Source of the DNA: Paraniabella hibiscisoli
GTDB taxonomy: Bacteria > Bacteroidota > Bacteroidia > Chitinophagales > Chitinophagaceae
NCBI RefSeq assembly: GCF_022512515.1
Contig: NZ_JAKWBK010000005.1
Span: 57,305-121,304, forward strand
Length of the DNA stretch: 64,000 bases
Direction of reading: 5' to 3'
The notes under the pieces were generated by a model that searched no databases, was not told where the DNA came from, and saw only the letters and a list, made by a program, of their open reading frames with translations. Positions 38,327-48,653 of this stretch are shown here, piece by piece. Position numbers and translations under genes: made by a program. Within the stretch, counting starts at the first letter, position 1, and each line of letters begins with the position of its first letter.

Positions 38327-41013
38327 ATGAGAATATGCCTGCTTCTAAGCTACCTTGTTTTTTAATGATCAATAGTGCCTCTGCCCAGTTGGGGCCGTTT
38401 CAGCGTAAAATGGAAAACCGGGATAGCATGGCTAATTTTTACGGCAGGGAAAAGATATTTGTTCATCATGATAAACCCCAATATCAAATAAATGATACAA
38501 TGTGGCTGAAAGGCTATGTGGTGTCTGGTGTGATGAATATGGTTAACGATAGCAGTCGCATAGCTTATATTGAGTTTATCGATGCTAATGGATTATTGGT
38601 AAAACGCATCAGCGCTGTATGTGACCTTGGATTTTTTACAGTAATATTACTTTGGGAGAACAATTATTTCCACAGGGCAATTATACAGTGCGGGCGTATA
38701 CAGAACGTATGCGCAGCTTTGGTGATTCGCTTTTTTCAAACCGTGATAAAAGTGATCAATCCCAAAGCTGAGTTGTGGAAAGCCACGTTAAATGAATGGA
38801 GCTTTGCAGACAATAAACTTTTTATTGCAGCCGGCTTACAGGGTGAGAGACAAGCGCCATTAACCAATAGCAGGGTTACGGTGGTGCTGAAATCAAAGAA
38901 TAAAACTTTGTTTCGCAGGCGAATGATCACCGATGCAGGCGGGAATATCTATATTGATACTTTATTGAAAAACCAGGGGAGTAATAAGAATTTTCACCTG
39001 GAGATATCAAATAAAGACCTGGATCTTAAGATACCATTGCCAGGTAATGACAAAAATATTGATCTGCAATTTTTGCCGGAAGGAGGAAGTCTTATTGCTG
39101 GCTACCCGCAACAGTTAGGTTTTAAAGCTGTAAATATTTATGGCAAAGGAGTGGCTGTTAAAGGTGTGATCAAAGATGGAAAAGAGAACGTGATCGTGCC
39201 TTTTGAATCGGTTTATAATGGTATGGGTGTTGTAGCACTGACTCCCGTAAAAGGAGAAATTTATACTGCCTGGCTCGATGATGGATCAGCTTTTAAAATC
39301 CCGCCGGCAGATGCAGCCGGATGGGCTTTGCAGGTGCGTTATAATGACGGCGGTGATAGTATTATTATTAGGTTGGATACCAATGACCCGGCAGATACTA
39401 CAGGTTGTTTTATAACGGGCAATACCCGGGGATACAATTTCCTGAAGGGTAGATTAAGAAATAAGCAACATCATGAACTTACACTGGCTACAGATATTTT
39501 TCCCAGCGGCGTAGCGAGGTTTACACTGTATAATGCAAAAGGCATACCGGTAAATGAGCGGGCATTATTTGTTTGGCACGGCGATGATTTGAAGCTACAG
39601 CTATCCCCGGCTAAAGACGCTTACCTTAACAAGGATAGTGTGGCACTAAGTCTCATCGCGAAAGATGAATTGACGGGTCCTATATTTGGGAGCTTTTCGG
39701 TGGCCGTATTGGATACAAGCCAGGTGCCGTTGGATATGGATGCTGAAAACCTTTTAAGTTACATGACTTTAAGCGGCGATGTAAATGGTAAGGTAGAAAC
39801 TCCCTATTATTTTATAAAGCATCCGCGAAGCAAAGCCACAGAAGCACTGATGCTGACACAGGCTTGGGTGAGATATGATTTTGGCGATTCACCTGGGAAA
39901 TATAGCTACGAAAAAGAGTTTGGGATAAGAGGTAAGGTTACCAATATTTTAAACAAGCCCTCACTCAATACCAATGTTACCTTATTCGGACGAGACGGTC
40001 GTAATGGCGTTTTTTTTAAGGATACGCTCACCAATAACGAAGGGGAGTTTTACTTCAGAAATTTTCCACTGTTTGTTACAGATAGTGTAAGTACATTGAT
40101 CAAGGCTGTTAATAAAAGGGATAAGTCTTTTGGGATAGGTGTGGAAGTATTTAATAAAGAATACCCTGCGATACAGGAGCCGGAAACGGTGTTTGATCTC
40201 GCTAGTATTTTGTTTGACACGGCAGCCAAAAAAGCCATTGACCGGAGGACGGCAGTGATGGAACAATTAAGAAGGGACGGCCGCTATCTGGAGGAGGTGA
40301 TCGTGACGGCCAAAGCACGTGTACCCGGCTCAAAAAACCTGAACGAAGATGGTGGTTCGGATCAAACCATAACGCAGTCGGTATTGGAGCAAACACCCAA
40401 AGATGATCTGCTTACCGTATTAGCCAAGCATATACCAGGCTTCCCGCGTATGAGGGGAGTACCTTTTGCCATAGGCAGAAGCCGGATAGAGATTGTAATA
40501 GATGGAATGGATCTGAAGTTTTTCGAAATGAGCCCTATTGATGTGTTACAGTACTATTCGGCAGAGGACGTTAAGGGAATAGAGGTAATGAGAAGCCCGC
40601 GATACTCCATGTCTTACCAGGTGCGTTTTAACGAGGGAAAGGTTGATTTTATGGATCCCCCTATTTATGTAGAAATTACTACCTACGGTGGGGTAGGACC
40701 TTTCCTTAAAAAAATGCCGGGAATGTATTTATTAAAACCCAATGCCCCTTCTGTGGGCCGCTTGTTTTACAGTCCGAAATACACATCGCCAGATGAGGAA
40801 ACAGTGTTCCCTGATTTAAGGCAAACCATTTACTGGAACCCCGATGTAATTACTAATAAGAATGGCGAAGCCCGCATGTCTTTTTACACTTCAGAGAGCA
40901 AGAGTAGTTATCTGATTATTGTACAGGGAACTGATCTGAAGGGAGGTTTCGGGACACTAATTGCGCCGCTGAAAATAAAGACAGAAAAGGAGCAGGCAGC
41001 TGCTAGCCCTTGA
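38327..41013 (+). CDS. large secreted MG2-like protein with TonB-plug-like domain (three frameshifts)
   Basis: About 896 residues. Signal peptide MRICLLLSYLVFLMINSAS-A; one T is missing near 38365, so the long frame seems to begin late. KIFVHHDKPQYQINDTMWLKGY near residue 45 is the alpha-2-macroglobulin MG2-type start. Near 38633 and 38732 two shifts hide a segment (ITLGEQLFPQGNYTVRAYTERMRSF). Later TVFLPEGG-like LQFLPEGGSLIAGYPQQLGF; a carboxypeptidase-regulatory repeat IRGKVTNILNKPS; then a plug-like stretch (TPKDDLLTVLAKHIPGF, EIVIDGMDL, IEVMRSPRYSMSY). No beta-barrel follows. Conserved type in Bacteroidota, role unknown. Confidence 0.75.
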
Positions 41014-41374
41014 AAATGAAATATACAGCAGCTATCAAAAGCACAAAGCCGATCAGGTGATTGATAGAAAGTTGAAAGTTATCGAACATCAGCTTCGAGA
41101 AAATAATAAACACTACCAGGGTTATTACTTCCTGTAATACTTTGAGCTGTACCAGGGAGAAAGGTCCACCGGTTTCAGAGGAGCCCAACCGGTTGGCGGG
41201 CACCTGTAAGCAATATTCAAAAAAGGCAATCCCCCAACTGATCAGTATAATGACCCACACCGAAGTGCTGGCATGATTGCTTCCTTTGCCAAAGAATTTC
41301 AGGTGTCCATACCAGGCAAACGTCATAAAAACGTTCGATAAAAACAGGAGACCAATTGAACTAAATGCTTTCAT
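41003..41374 (-). CDS. DUF486 membrane protein (DMT superfamily)
   Basis: 123 residues, intact. Four membrane helices with the family block LLFLSNVFMTFAWYGHLKFFG near the start and ISWGIAFFEYCLQVPANRLG in the middle. DUF486 proteins belong to the drug/metabolite transporter superfamily, substrate unknown. Its 3' end overlaps the convergent MG2-like gene by 11 bases. Confidence 0.88.
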   Translation of the reverse strand: MKAFSSIGLLFLSNVFMTFAWYGHLKFFGKGSNHASTSVWVIILISWGIAFFEYCLQVPANRLGSSETGGPFSLVQLKVLQEVITLVVFIIFSKLMFDNFQLSINHLIGFVLLIAAVYFIFKG

Positions 41375-41401
41375 GTTTTTTAGCTAAAAAGTTATTAGAT
41401 A

Positions 41402-43090
41402 TTACCAGGTTGCCGCGCAGTCATCACCCCGGTTATCGGCCACTGCCTCAAACTGGCCATTAGGTAAAACTTTAATCACCTCAGTACGCCCAATCTGGCC
41501 TCGTTCTGTTAGCTGGTAGCCCATAGCCTGCAACTGGGCTTTGGCAGTGGTAGAGAACTTCTTTTCAATAAAAACCTCGTCTGGCAGCCATTGATGATGG
41601 AACTTAGGTTGATTGACTGCATCTTCGGTTGTCATCTTAAAATCGATGATATTTACAATGGTTTGAAAAACGGAAGTAGGAATAGTAGTACCGCCCGGAG
41701 TGCCAACTACGAGGAACGGTTTATTATTTTTTAGCACAATTGTTGGGGCCATCGAACTCAGCATTCTTTTACCCGGCTCAATAGCATTGGCTTTACCACC
41801 GATCGCACCGTAAAGGTTGGGAGATCCGGGCTTGGCGCTAAAATCATCCATTTCGTCATTTAGTAAAAAGCCTGCGCCACCGACTACTGTACGGCTACCA
41901 TAATTATTGTTGAGTGTAGTAGTTACCGAAACCGCATTACCCAGGTTGTCGATAACGCTTAAATGGGTTGTTTCTTCACTTTCATAGCCAGGTACCATTC
42001 CTTCCAGTGTGATCCGGCTATTGCCTGCTTTCCCCGGTTCGTAATCCTTCATGCGGTTTTTCAGGTAGGTGTTAGCAGATAGTTCGGTTACAGGTACTTT
42101 GTAAAAATCGGCATCTCCCATATATTTAGCCCGGTCTGCATACGCCCTGCGTTCTGCTTCCACCATTAGTTGAACAGATGCTGCAGTTTGGAAACCCATT
42201 TTCGCAATAGGATAGGGCTCTATCATTTTCAGCATCTGGGTAAGCAGCAGGCCACCGCTGCTAGGCATAGGCATGCCTATTACGCTGTAGCCTCTGTAAT
42301 CCAAACGTTGTGCCTCTCTGAATTTAGCGGTGTAGTTTTTAGATCCTCCAGGCTGATCAAACCCTTCCCTCGTTTCATCTCCTCCACGATCAGTGCTGCA
42401 GTAGTGCCTTCATAAAACCCTTTTTGTCCATTATCTTTTATCCTTTTCAGGGTATTGGCCAGGTCTGCCTGTATTAATGTGTCTCCTTTTTTCCATCCGC
42501 CGGTTTTTACGAAAACCGGGATTTGGGTATTGTATCGCTCAAAGGTTTCTTTGGCATTATTTAAAGACCTGGCTTCAGCTTCGGTAATTACAAATCCTTT
42601 TTCCGCCAGTTCAATAGCCGGTTGTATTAATACCTGCATGGATAATTGGGCAAACCGGTGCGACGCAAAAAGACCGGCTACGGTGCCTGGCACTCCGGCA
42701 GACAAATGCCCGTACAAGCTTTTATCATTAATGGCATTGCCGTTGCCATCTAAATACATGTCTTTGGTGGCTCCTGAGGGAGCTGTTTCCCGGTAGTCCA
42801 AAGCAATGGGCTTCTTGTTTTTTGTGTGGCAACCATAAAACCACCTCCGCCCAAATTACCTGCGCCGGGGTATACCACTGCTAAAGCCCATTGAGTAGCT
42901 ATAGCCGCATCAAAAGCATTACCGCCTTTTTTAAGTATCAGCAAACCGGCCTGGCTAGCGAGTGGATGTGCTGATACTACCGCACCGTTTTTGCCGGTAC
43001 TTTTTTAGTACTCGAATATTGGAATGCTGTAACCTGGGCCTGTATGGAACAGTTTACCGTAAGTAATAACAATAGCAAACGGATGCGCAT
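41402..43090 (-). CDS. ggt: gamma-glutamyltransferase (three frameshifts)
   Basis: Periplasmic or secreted; transfers or hydrolyses gamma-glutamyl groups of glutathione. About 564 residues. Signal peptide MRIRLLLLLLTVNCSIQAQ at ATG 43090. Then AVVYPGAGNLGGGGFMVA, SLYGHLSAGVPGTVAGL, MPMPSSGGLLLTQML, and the autocatalytic processing Thr in SEETTHLSVID; downstream TTLNNNYGSRTVV, MLSSMAPTIVL and FLVVGTPGGTTIPTSV. Bases are missing near 43005, 42818 and 42340. The two-chain cleavage before T-T-H-L-S is typical. Its stop lies 27 bases downstream of the DUF486 start, same strand. Confidence 0.94.
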
Positions 43091-43291
43091 CTTTTTTGAG
43101 AAAGATAATAATATTCAGGCAGATTATATTTGGGCGTTTCGTTGAAATGCGGGCTATATTTTATTATTATTTAATGGCCTCCTGGTTATTGGCAGATACC
43201 GTTATCCGGTAAGAGCCCTACCTATCATTTGCCAATAAATACGGTTTTTTAAAAAAGTTTTTGCATTTTTGCATAAACCTGCCTTGATCTA

Positions 43292-44053
43292 ATGAAGATG
43301 AACATTTATAACTCCCTGTTGGAAAAGAAGAAGAATGCACAGAAGTCTTTTGTTGTGCTTATAGATCCGGACGGAGTAACAGCATCTTCTCTTGAAAAAC
43401 TTATCCAGCTATCGCTAAAAACCAAGGTAGATTATTTTTTTGTTGGCGGTAGTTTGGTTATTTCCAATCATTTAGACGAAGTTATTCAGCAAATTAAGGC
43501 CAGCTGCGATATACCGGTGATCCTGTTCCCGGGTAGTCCCTCACAGGTAAGTAAATATGCGGATGCGCTTTTATACCTGTCCCTTATTTCCGGCAGGAAC
43601 CCCGAATTACTGATTGGTCAGCATGTGGTTTCAGCTCCTTTTGTAAAAAAGAGCGGGTTGGAGATAATGCCTACAGGATATATTGTGGTTGATGGCGGAG
43701 CGCCTACCACCGTTTCTTATATCAGCAATGCGGCTCCTATCCCTTCTGATAAAAATGAAATAGCCATGTGCACAGCAATGGCGGGTGAAATGTTGGGTAT
43801 GAAACTGATTTATATGGACGCCGGCAGCGGGGCTAAAACGCCTATCAGCGAAAGCATGATACAATCGGTAGCCCAAAATGTAGGTGCACCACTTATTATC
43901 GGCGGCGGCATAACCGACCCAGAAAAAGCTTATCTCAATTGTAAAGCCGGGGCAGACGTGGTTGTTATTGGTAACGCTATTGAGAAAGACCCTACGCTGA
44001 TTGCCGAAATGAGCGAGGCTATACACGGCTCTTCGGTTAATGTTAATCTATAG
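43292..44053 (+). CDS. geranylgeranylglyceryl phosphate synthase (GGGPS)
   Basis: 253 residues, intact. TIM-barrel PcrB/GGGPS family: FVVLIDPDGVTASSLEKL at the N-terminus (D-P-D), FFVGGSLVISNHLDEVI, IPVILFPGSPSQVS, PTGYIVVDGGAPTTVSYI, LIYMDAGSGAKTPI, PLIIGGGITDPEKAY and VVVIGNAIEKDP (phosphate loops). Makes the ether bond of archaeal-type lipids from geranylgeranyl diphosphate and glycerol-1-phosphate; bacterial members exist in Bacteroidota, and their biological product is less clear. A glycerol-1-phosphate-producing enzyme (AraM) is not in the window. Confidence 0.92.
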   Translation: MKMNIYNSLLEKKKNAQKSFVVLIDPDGVTASSLEKLIQLSLKTKVDYFFVGGSLVISNHLDEVIQQIKASCDIPVILFPGSPSQVSKYADALLYLSLISGRNPELLIGQHVVSAPFVKKSGLEIMPTGYIVVDGGAPTTVSYISNAAPIPSDKNEIAMCTAMAGEMLGMKLIYMDAGSGAKTPISESMIQSVAQNVGAPLIIGGGITDPEKAYLNCKAGADVVVIGNAIEKDPTLIAEMSEAIHGSSVNVNL

Positions 44054-44206
44054 TTATCAGTATCTTATAAAAATGTGGCGTTGGATATTAATATCCTGAA
44101 CCGTCTACCAATAGCTGTTTTGCTGAGTGGTGCACTACTCTTCACAATACAGAACAATTCTCTTATTTCCCTGTTAATCATCTAAAATAAAGGAGATTCA
44201 ATAACT

Positions 44207-45236
44207 ATGGAACTTGGAATAGGTATGTTTGGTGATCTGCATGTAGATGCCAACGGAAAGCCGCAATCTGCACAACAGCGTTTACAGGAAATTATTGAGG
44301 AGGTAAAACTGATGGACCAGGTGGGATTGGACTTTTACGGAATAGGTGAGCACCATCGCCCGGATTATGCTGTTTCTGCACCTGAAATAATATTAGCGGC
44401 GGCTTCTACTGTCACTAAAAATATAAAACTAGGTAGTGCTGTTTCGGTTTTAAGCTCTTCCGATCCTGTGAAATTGTACCAGAGCTTTGCTACTGTTGAT
44501 CTTTTATCCAATGGACGTGCCGAATTAATGGCGGGGCGTGGTAGTTTTATAGAGTCATTCCCACTTTATGGCCAGGACCTGGAAAACTATGACGCTTTAT
44601 TTGATGAAAAACTAAGATTGCTATTACAGATCAATCAGCAGGATCCTATCTCCTGGAAGGGAAAGTTTCGTCCCGAATTAAAGAATCAAACAGTATTACC
44701 CCGCGCTATAAATGATCAATTGAAGATCTGGGTAGCCGTAGGCGGAACCCCGAATCAGTGGTGCGTGCTGCTACTTTGGGTTTGCCGGTAACGTTTGCCA
44801 TCATAGGTGGTAGCCCGGTGCAGTTTAAACCATTATTCGAGTACAATAAGAGTATCTATCAGCAATCAGGACATGATATGGCTCAATTTGAAGTAGGTGT
44901 GCATGTTCATGCTTTTTCGGAGCTGATAGTAAAGAAATAGCAGAATATTATTATCCCATTTACGCAGCACAGATGGACCGCATTGGTCGTTCCCGTGGTT
45001 GGCCTCCTTACCAGCGCGCGCAATTTGACCGGGGGCGTGCTAAAGGCGGCCATTTGATTATTGGTGATGTAAATGAGTCGGTAGATAAGATTCTCGAACT
45101 ACACGACCTGTTTGGGTTAACCCGTTTTTCAGCTCACATGGACGTAGGCGCCCCTTCGCACGAGCGTATGATGAAATCGATAGAAGTATTTGGAAATCAA
45201 ATTGCACCAAAGGTGAGGGAAGCTTTGAAGAGATAG
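44207..45236 (+). CDS. LLM-class flavin-dependent oxidoreductase (two frameshifts)
   Basis: Bacterial-luciferase-like monooxygenase family, about 344 residues. ATG 44207 (MELGIGMFGDLHVD); GLDFYGIGEHHRPDYAVSAPEI, IKLGSAVSVLSSSDPVKLYQSFA, LSNGRAELMAGRGSFIESFPLYG, then IWVAVGGTPESVV, LPVTFAIIGGSPVQF and the C-terminus with PYQRAQFDRGRA. One C is missing near 44747 and one T near 44915. The substrate is unknown; the group includes alkanal and nitrilotriacetate monooxygenases. Confidence 0.88.
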
Positions 45237-45314
45237 GGGATAGGGATTAGCTAGTAGCGAGTGGGTCGGTTGTAAGTAAATAGATATTATTGCTAATCGC
45301 GTTCTGTGGCATGG

Positions 45315-45350
45315 TAAAAAATAGCCAGCAGGCTACCCGCTGGCTATTTA
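45315..45350. terminator. bidirectional hairpin terminator
   Basis: AAATAGCCAGC, ten-base loop, GCTGGCTATTT: 11-base perfect arms with A and T runs outside, between convergent LLM and M28 genes. Confidence 0.8.
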
Positions 45351-45371
45351 CAATTCTCTACCGGCTTGCTT

Positions 45372-46644
45372 CTATCTTAGCTCCTTGGTATCCACCCTCG
45401 TTGGCGTGTCTTTCCCTGAAACGATGGTTTGCGCACTAATGCCTATCGACTTAATAATTTCGGTCATATTTGCCAGGTCCAGGGTTTTAACTTCATCGCT
45501 CGCTTTGTGATAATTGGGTTCGCTATCCATTTTAGAGGTAGATATGGTATGCGCCGGAACGCCCAATCTGGCCAAGGTTGCGTTATCTGAGCGGTAAAAT
45601 AATTGCTGGTCAGGGTAGGGGTCCGGATGAAAAGTAAAGCCGCTACCTTTCAGATTTTTCTGAAGAATATCGCCCATATTGGTTTTTTCGTAACCGGTAA
45701 TATAAGCCGAGTTTTTACCCCATTTACTATCCGTGCCAATCATTTCTATATTAAACATGGCCATTACTTTTTCAGGAGATAGTTGTTTGCTGAAGTATTG
45801 CGATCCGAATCCACCCACTTCCTCCGCCGTAAATGCGGCAAAAATCAATGTTCTCTCATTGTTTTTCTGAGCTTTATAGTGTTTGGCCAGTTCGATAATA
45901 GCTGTAATACCAGACGCATCATCATTAGCGCCATTGTAAATACTATCACCATTTTCAGGTTTGCCAATGCCAATGTGGTCATAATGGCCTGAAAAGATCA
46001 CATATTCATCTTTTAGTTTTTTGCCGGGTAATACTCCCACTACGTTAGCAAGCTTATTCTCTTTTATCGAATGAGTGGCTTTAACCGATATATCCTTCAC
46101 ATCTGTATTTCCTAAAATAAAAATAATGTCAGCGTCTGTTTTGAAGAAATTTCTTTTAGAAAAACCAGTCTGGAGAAACGATCGCTAAAACTTTCATCAA
46201 CCTGGATCAACAAAGATTTGTCGCTCCCTGCCAACTCAAAAGCTTTGGAAAAAAGATTGTCACCAGCCTTTATTGTTGCTAACTGCAGGTTAGCAGATGT
46301 GAGATTTAGTTCCGGTTTCGAGGTTAAAACGATTATATTCTTTGGGTCTATTTCTTTACCCGCCGCCTGGGCGCTGATACTTTGCTGAGTAGCGCTAACC
46401 ATAACAAAAGACTGAAGGTAGTTGCTGCCCGCCAAAGGCTGAAGCCCGGCTTTTTAAATTCGGTTGCGATGAATTCAGCCGCTTTGTCTATTTCCGGACT
46501 ATATACTTTCCTGCCGTTCATTTCATCGGAAGCAAGAAAGCTGATGGTCTTAGTTACATCGGCCACTTTGATCTGCTGCGCAAATGCTATCCCATTCGTT
46601 AAAGTCAGCCCCGCGATAAGTGCTATTTCTTTTGTGTATCTCAT
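45372..46644 (-). CDS. M28 family metallopeptidase (two frameshifts)
   Basis: Zinc aminopeptidase, exported. About 425 residues. Signal MRYTKEIALIAGLTLTNGIAF-A; metal ligands in FSGHYDHIG, IYNGANDDASG, AFTAEEVGGFGS (Glu pair), NIEMIGTD and the HKASDEVKTLD at the C-terminus. One C or A is missing near 46455 (EFKKAGLQPLAGSN expected), one T near 46140 (DADIIFILGNTDV expected). Stop 45372 and a short 21-base gap to the terminator. 38 bases downstream of the LytTR gene, so it may be in that transcript. Confidence 0.9.
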
Positions 46645-46681
46645 ATTTTATTTTGCTTGAAAAGTCTAAATATAAATTTTA

Positions 46682-47410
46682 TTAAAAGCTCATTTTCTCT
46701 TTGAATTTCACCGTTTGACGTCTACTTATCTCTATTTTTTCTCCACCTCTTAATTCAACCAGTAGACCATTATTAAAATAGGGCTCTATCTTTTCCACCA
46801 TGTGCAGGTTGATGATGTGTTTGCGGTTGGCCCTAAAAAAGGTTTTGGGGTCTAACCGCTCCTCCAGTGCATTTAGCGATTTTAATATCAGGGGTTTGTG
46901 CAGGCCAAAGAAAACCTTGGCGTAGTTGCCCACACTTTCAAAAAGCCTTACTTCGTTTAGTTTAATAAACCAACAACGGTCACCGTCCTTAACAAACACC
47001 TGGCTGTTCTCCGTGAGCATTTCACTGTTGGAGTAGCTTTCTTCCGTCTTTTGTTCCCGTACTTCCGCTGTAGCAATTTTTTTGATGGCGGCTTCAAGCC
47101 TTTTCTGATCAATGGGCTTTAACAGGTAATCCAGGGCATTTACTTCAAAAGCTTTTAGTGCATATTCATCAAAAGCAGTCGTAAAAATCACTTTGGGAAC
47201 CCATTCCAGCTCGGTAAGCATTTCAAAACCCGTTTTACCCGGCATTTGAATGTCCAGGAAAATTAGCTCAGGCTGGTGGCTCGCGATCTTTTCAATTGCT
47301 TCTTCGGCATTAGAAGCTTCGTCTACCACGTCAATATCAGGAAATGACCGTAGCATTTTATTGAGCTCAGCTCGCGCAAGCCTCTCATCATCAATGATAA
47401 TTGTTCTCAT
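46682..47410 (-). CDS. LytTR-type response regulator
   Basis: 242 residues, intact. Receiver domain MRTIIIDDERLARAELNKML with D-D acidic pair, LIFLDIQMPGKTGFEML (phospho-acceptor Asp near 54), VIFTTAFDEYALKAFEVNALDYLLKPID (Thr and Lys); LytTR DNA-binding C-terminus QVFVKDGDRCWFIKLNEVRLFES, RANRKHIINLHMVEKIEPYFN. Follows its sensor kinase by 13 bases, so it pairs with it. DNA targets unknown. Confidence 0.95.
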   Translation of the reverse strand: MRTIIIDDERLARAELNKMLRSFPDIDVVDEASNAEEAIEKIASHQPELIFLDIQMPGKTGFEMLTELEWVPKVIFTTAFDEYALKAFEVNALDYLLKPIDQKRLEAAIKKIATAEVREQKTEESYSNSEMLTENSQVFVKDGDRCWFIKLNEVRLFESVGNYAKVFFGLHKPLILKSLNALEERLDPKTFFRANRKHIINLHMVEKIEPYFNNGLLVELRGGEKIEISRRQTVKFKEKMSF

Positions 47411-47423
47411 GAAAACTTATGTT

Positions 47424-48490
47424 TTATAAAGTAACGGGCAGCCTAAGTGTAGCGGTAACAACATTGGGAGATGACTGTTTGATATTAAAAACTGCATTGC
47501 TCCCATACATTAGTTTAAGTCTTTCCCGAATGCTCATGATTCCAAAACCTCCACCTTGCTGCTGCTCTTTTAATCTTCCCGTGTTTTCAACGCGTAACTC
47601 CAGTATATTATCGGACAAAGCAGCTACCAGTTTTACAAGTCCCCCATTAATTTCATGGCTGATGCCATGCTTGATCGCATTTTCCACCAGCATTTGCAAC
47701 ATCATCGGTGGTACAGGCTGACTGGTTGTTTTATCTTCGATATCATATTGTACCATTAACCGGTCTTCAAACCGCATCTGCTCCAATGCAAGATAATCTT
47801 TTATAATATTCAGTTCTTCAGTCAGCGGCACTGTTTCTGATTTATCAATATTGATACTGCTGCGGAGAATATTGCTTAATTCTGTAATGGCAGTTCTGGC
47901 TCTCTGCGGGTTTTCATCCACCATAGCTCTGATACCGTTCAACGCATTAAAAATAAAATGCGGATTGATATGAGTTTTAATGGTTTTAAGTTCCAGCTCT
48001 TTGATATGGGATTTTAGTTTAAGGTTGTCTATCTGCTCCCGTTGCGCTGCACTAACATAATGGTAAATGAAATAAACTGCACTCCAGATGATGAAATAAG
48101 AAAACCAAGCGAGAGAATTATTTAAAAATATGAGAATGAGTGATTTATTGGTGATTAAGATCTCTCCCTTGCTTAGCAGGCCCAGCGACTTGTACGCGAT
48201 CATTTCCACAACACCGCAACGCAGGACGTAAGCAGGGTAAGGGCCAGGAATATCCAGATCTGGGTAGATGCCTTTTTGGACAATACTTTTAGCTTTAGGA
48301 GCACAATCCTGAGGCTATGCGTCATCAGAAGCCCCAATATGCTAAAACCGGCAGCCCGCTGAATCATCAAAAGCCGCTCTTCGGGCACGCTCATTTTATC
48401 GAAAGACCAGGCCCCGAAAATGTGCCACAAAAAGAAGCAACCCCAGCCAAAAAGCTGCAGAAGCCAGTAATGTTTTTTTCCTATGATCAT
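47424..48490 (-). CDS. LytS/YehU-type sensor histidine kinase (frameshifted)
   Basis: About 356 residues. ATG 48490; N-terminal part has several membrane helices (WLLQLFGWGCFFLWHIFG, GFSILGLLMTHSLRIVLL, WIFLALTLLTS). The His-kinase domain is IKTHINPHFIFNALNGIRAMV (phospho-His) and PPMMLQMLVENAIKHGISHEI (N box) with GGGFGIMSIRERLKLMYGS (G box). One base missing near 48208 joins the two parts. It has no PAS sensor; membrane signal unknown. Cognate LytTR regulator immediately downstream. Confidence 0.92.
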
Positions 48491-48653
48491 GTAACAAATC
48501 TAACTAAAATGTGATCTTATACCGGCTCCAAAATTTACTAAAGGTAAACGAGGGGTATAAGTGGAGCTAAATGGATATACCCTACAGTTTGATCACACCA
48601 ATTAACTATACGCATTAACAAATTACTTATTTTTGCGCAATAATTTTCTCTGA

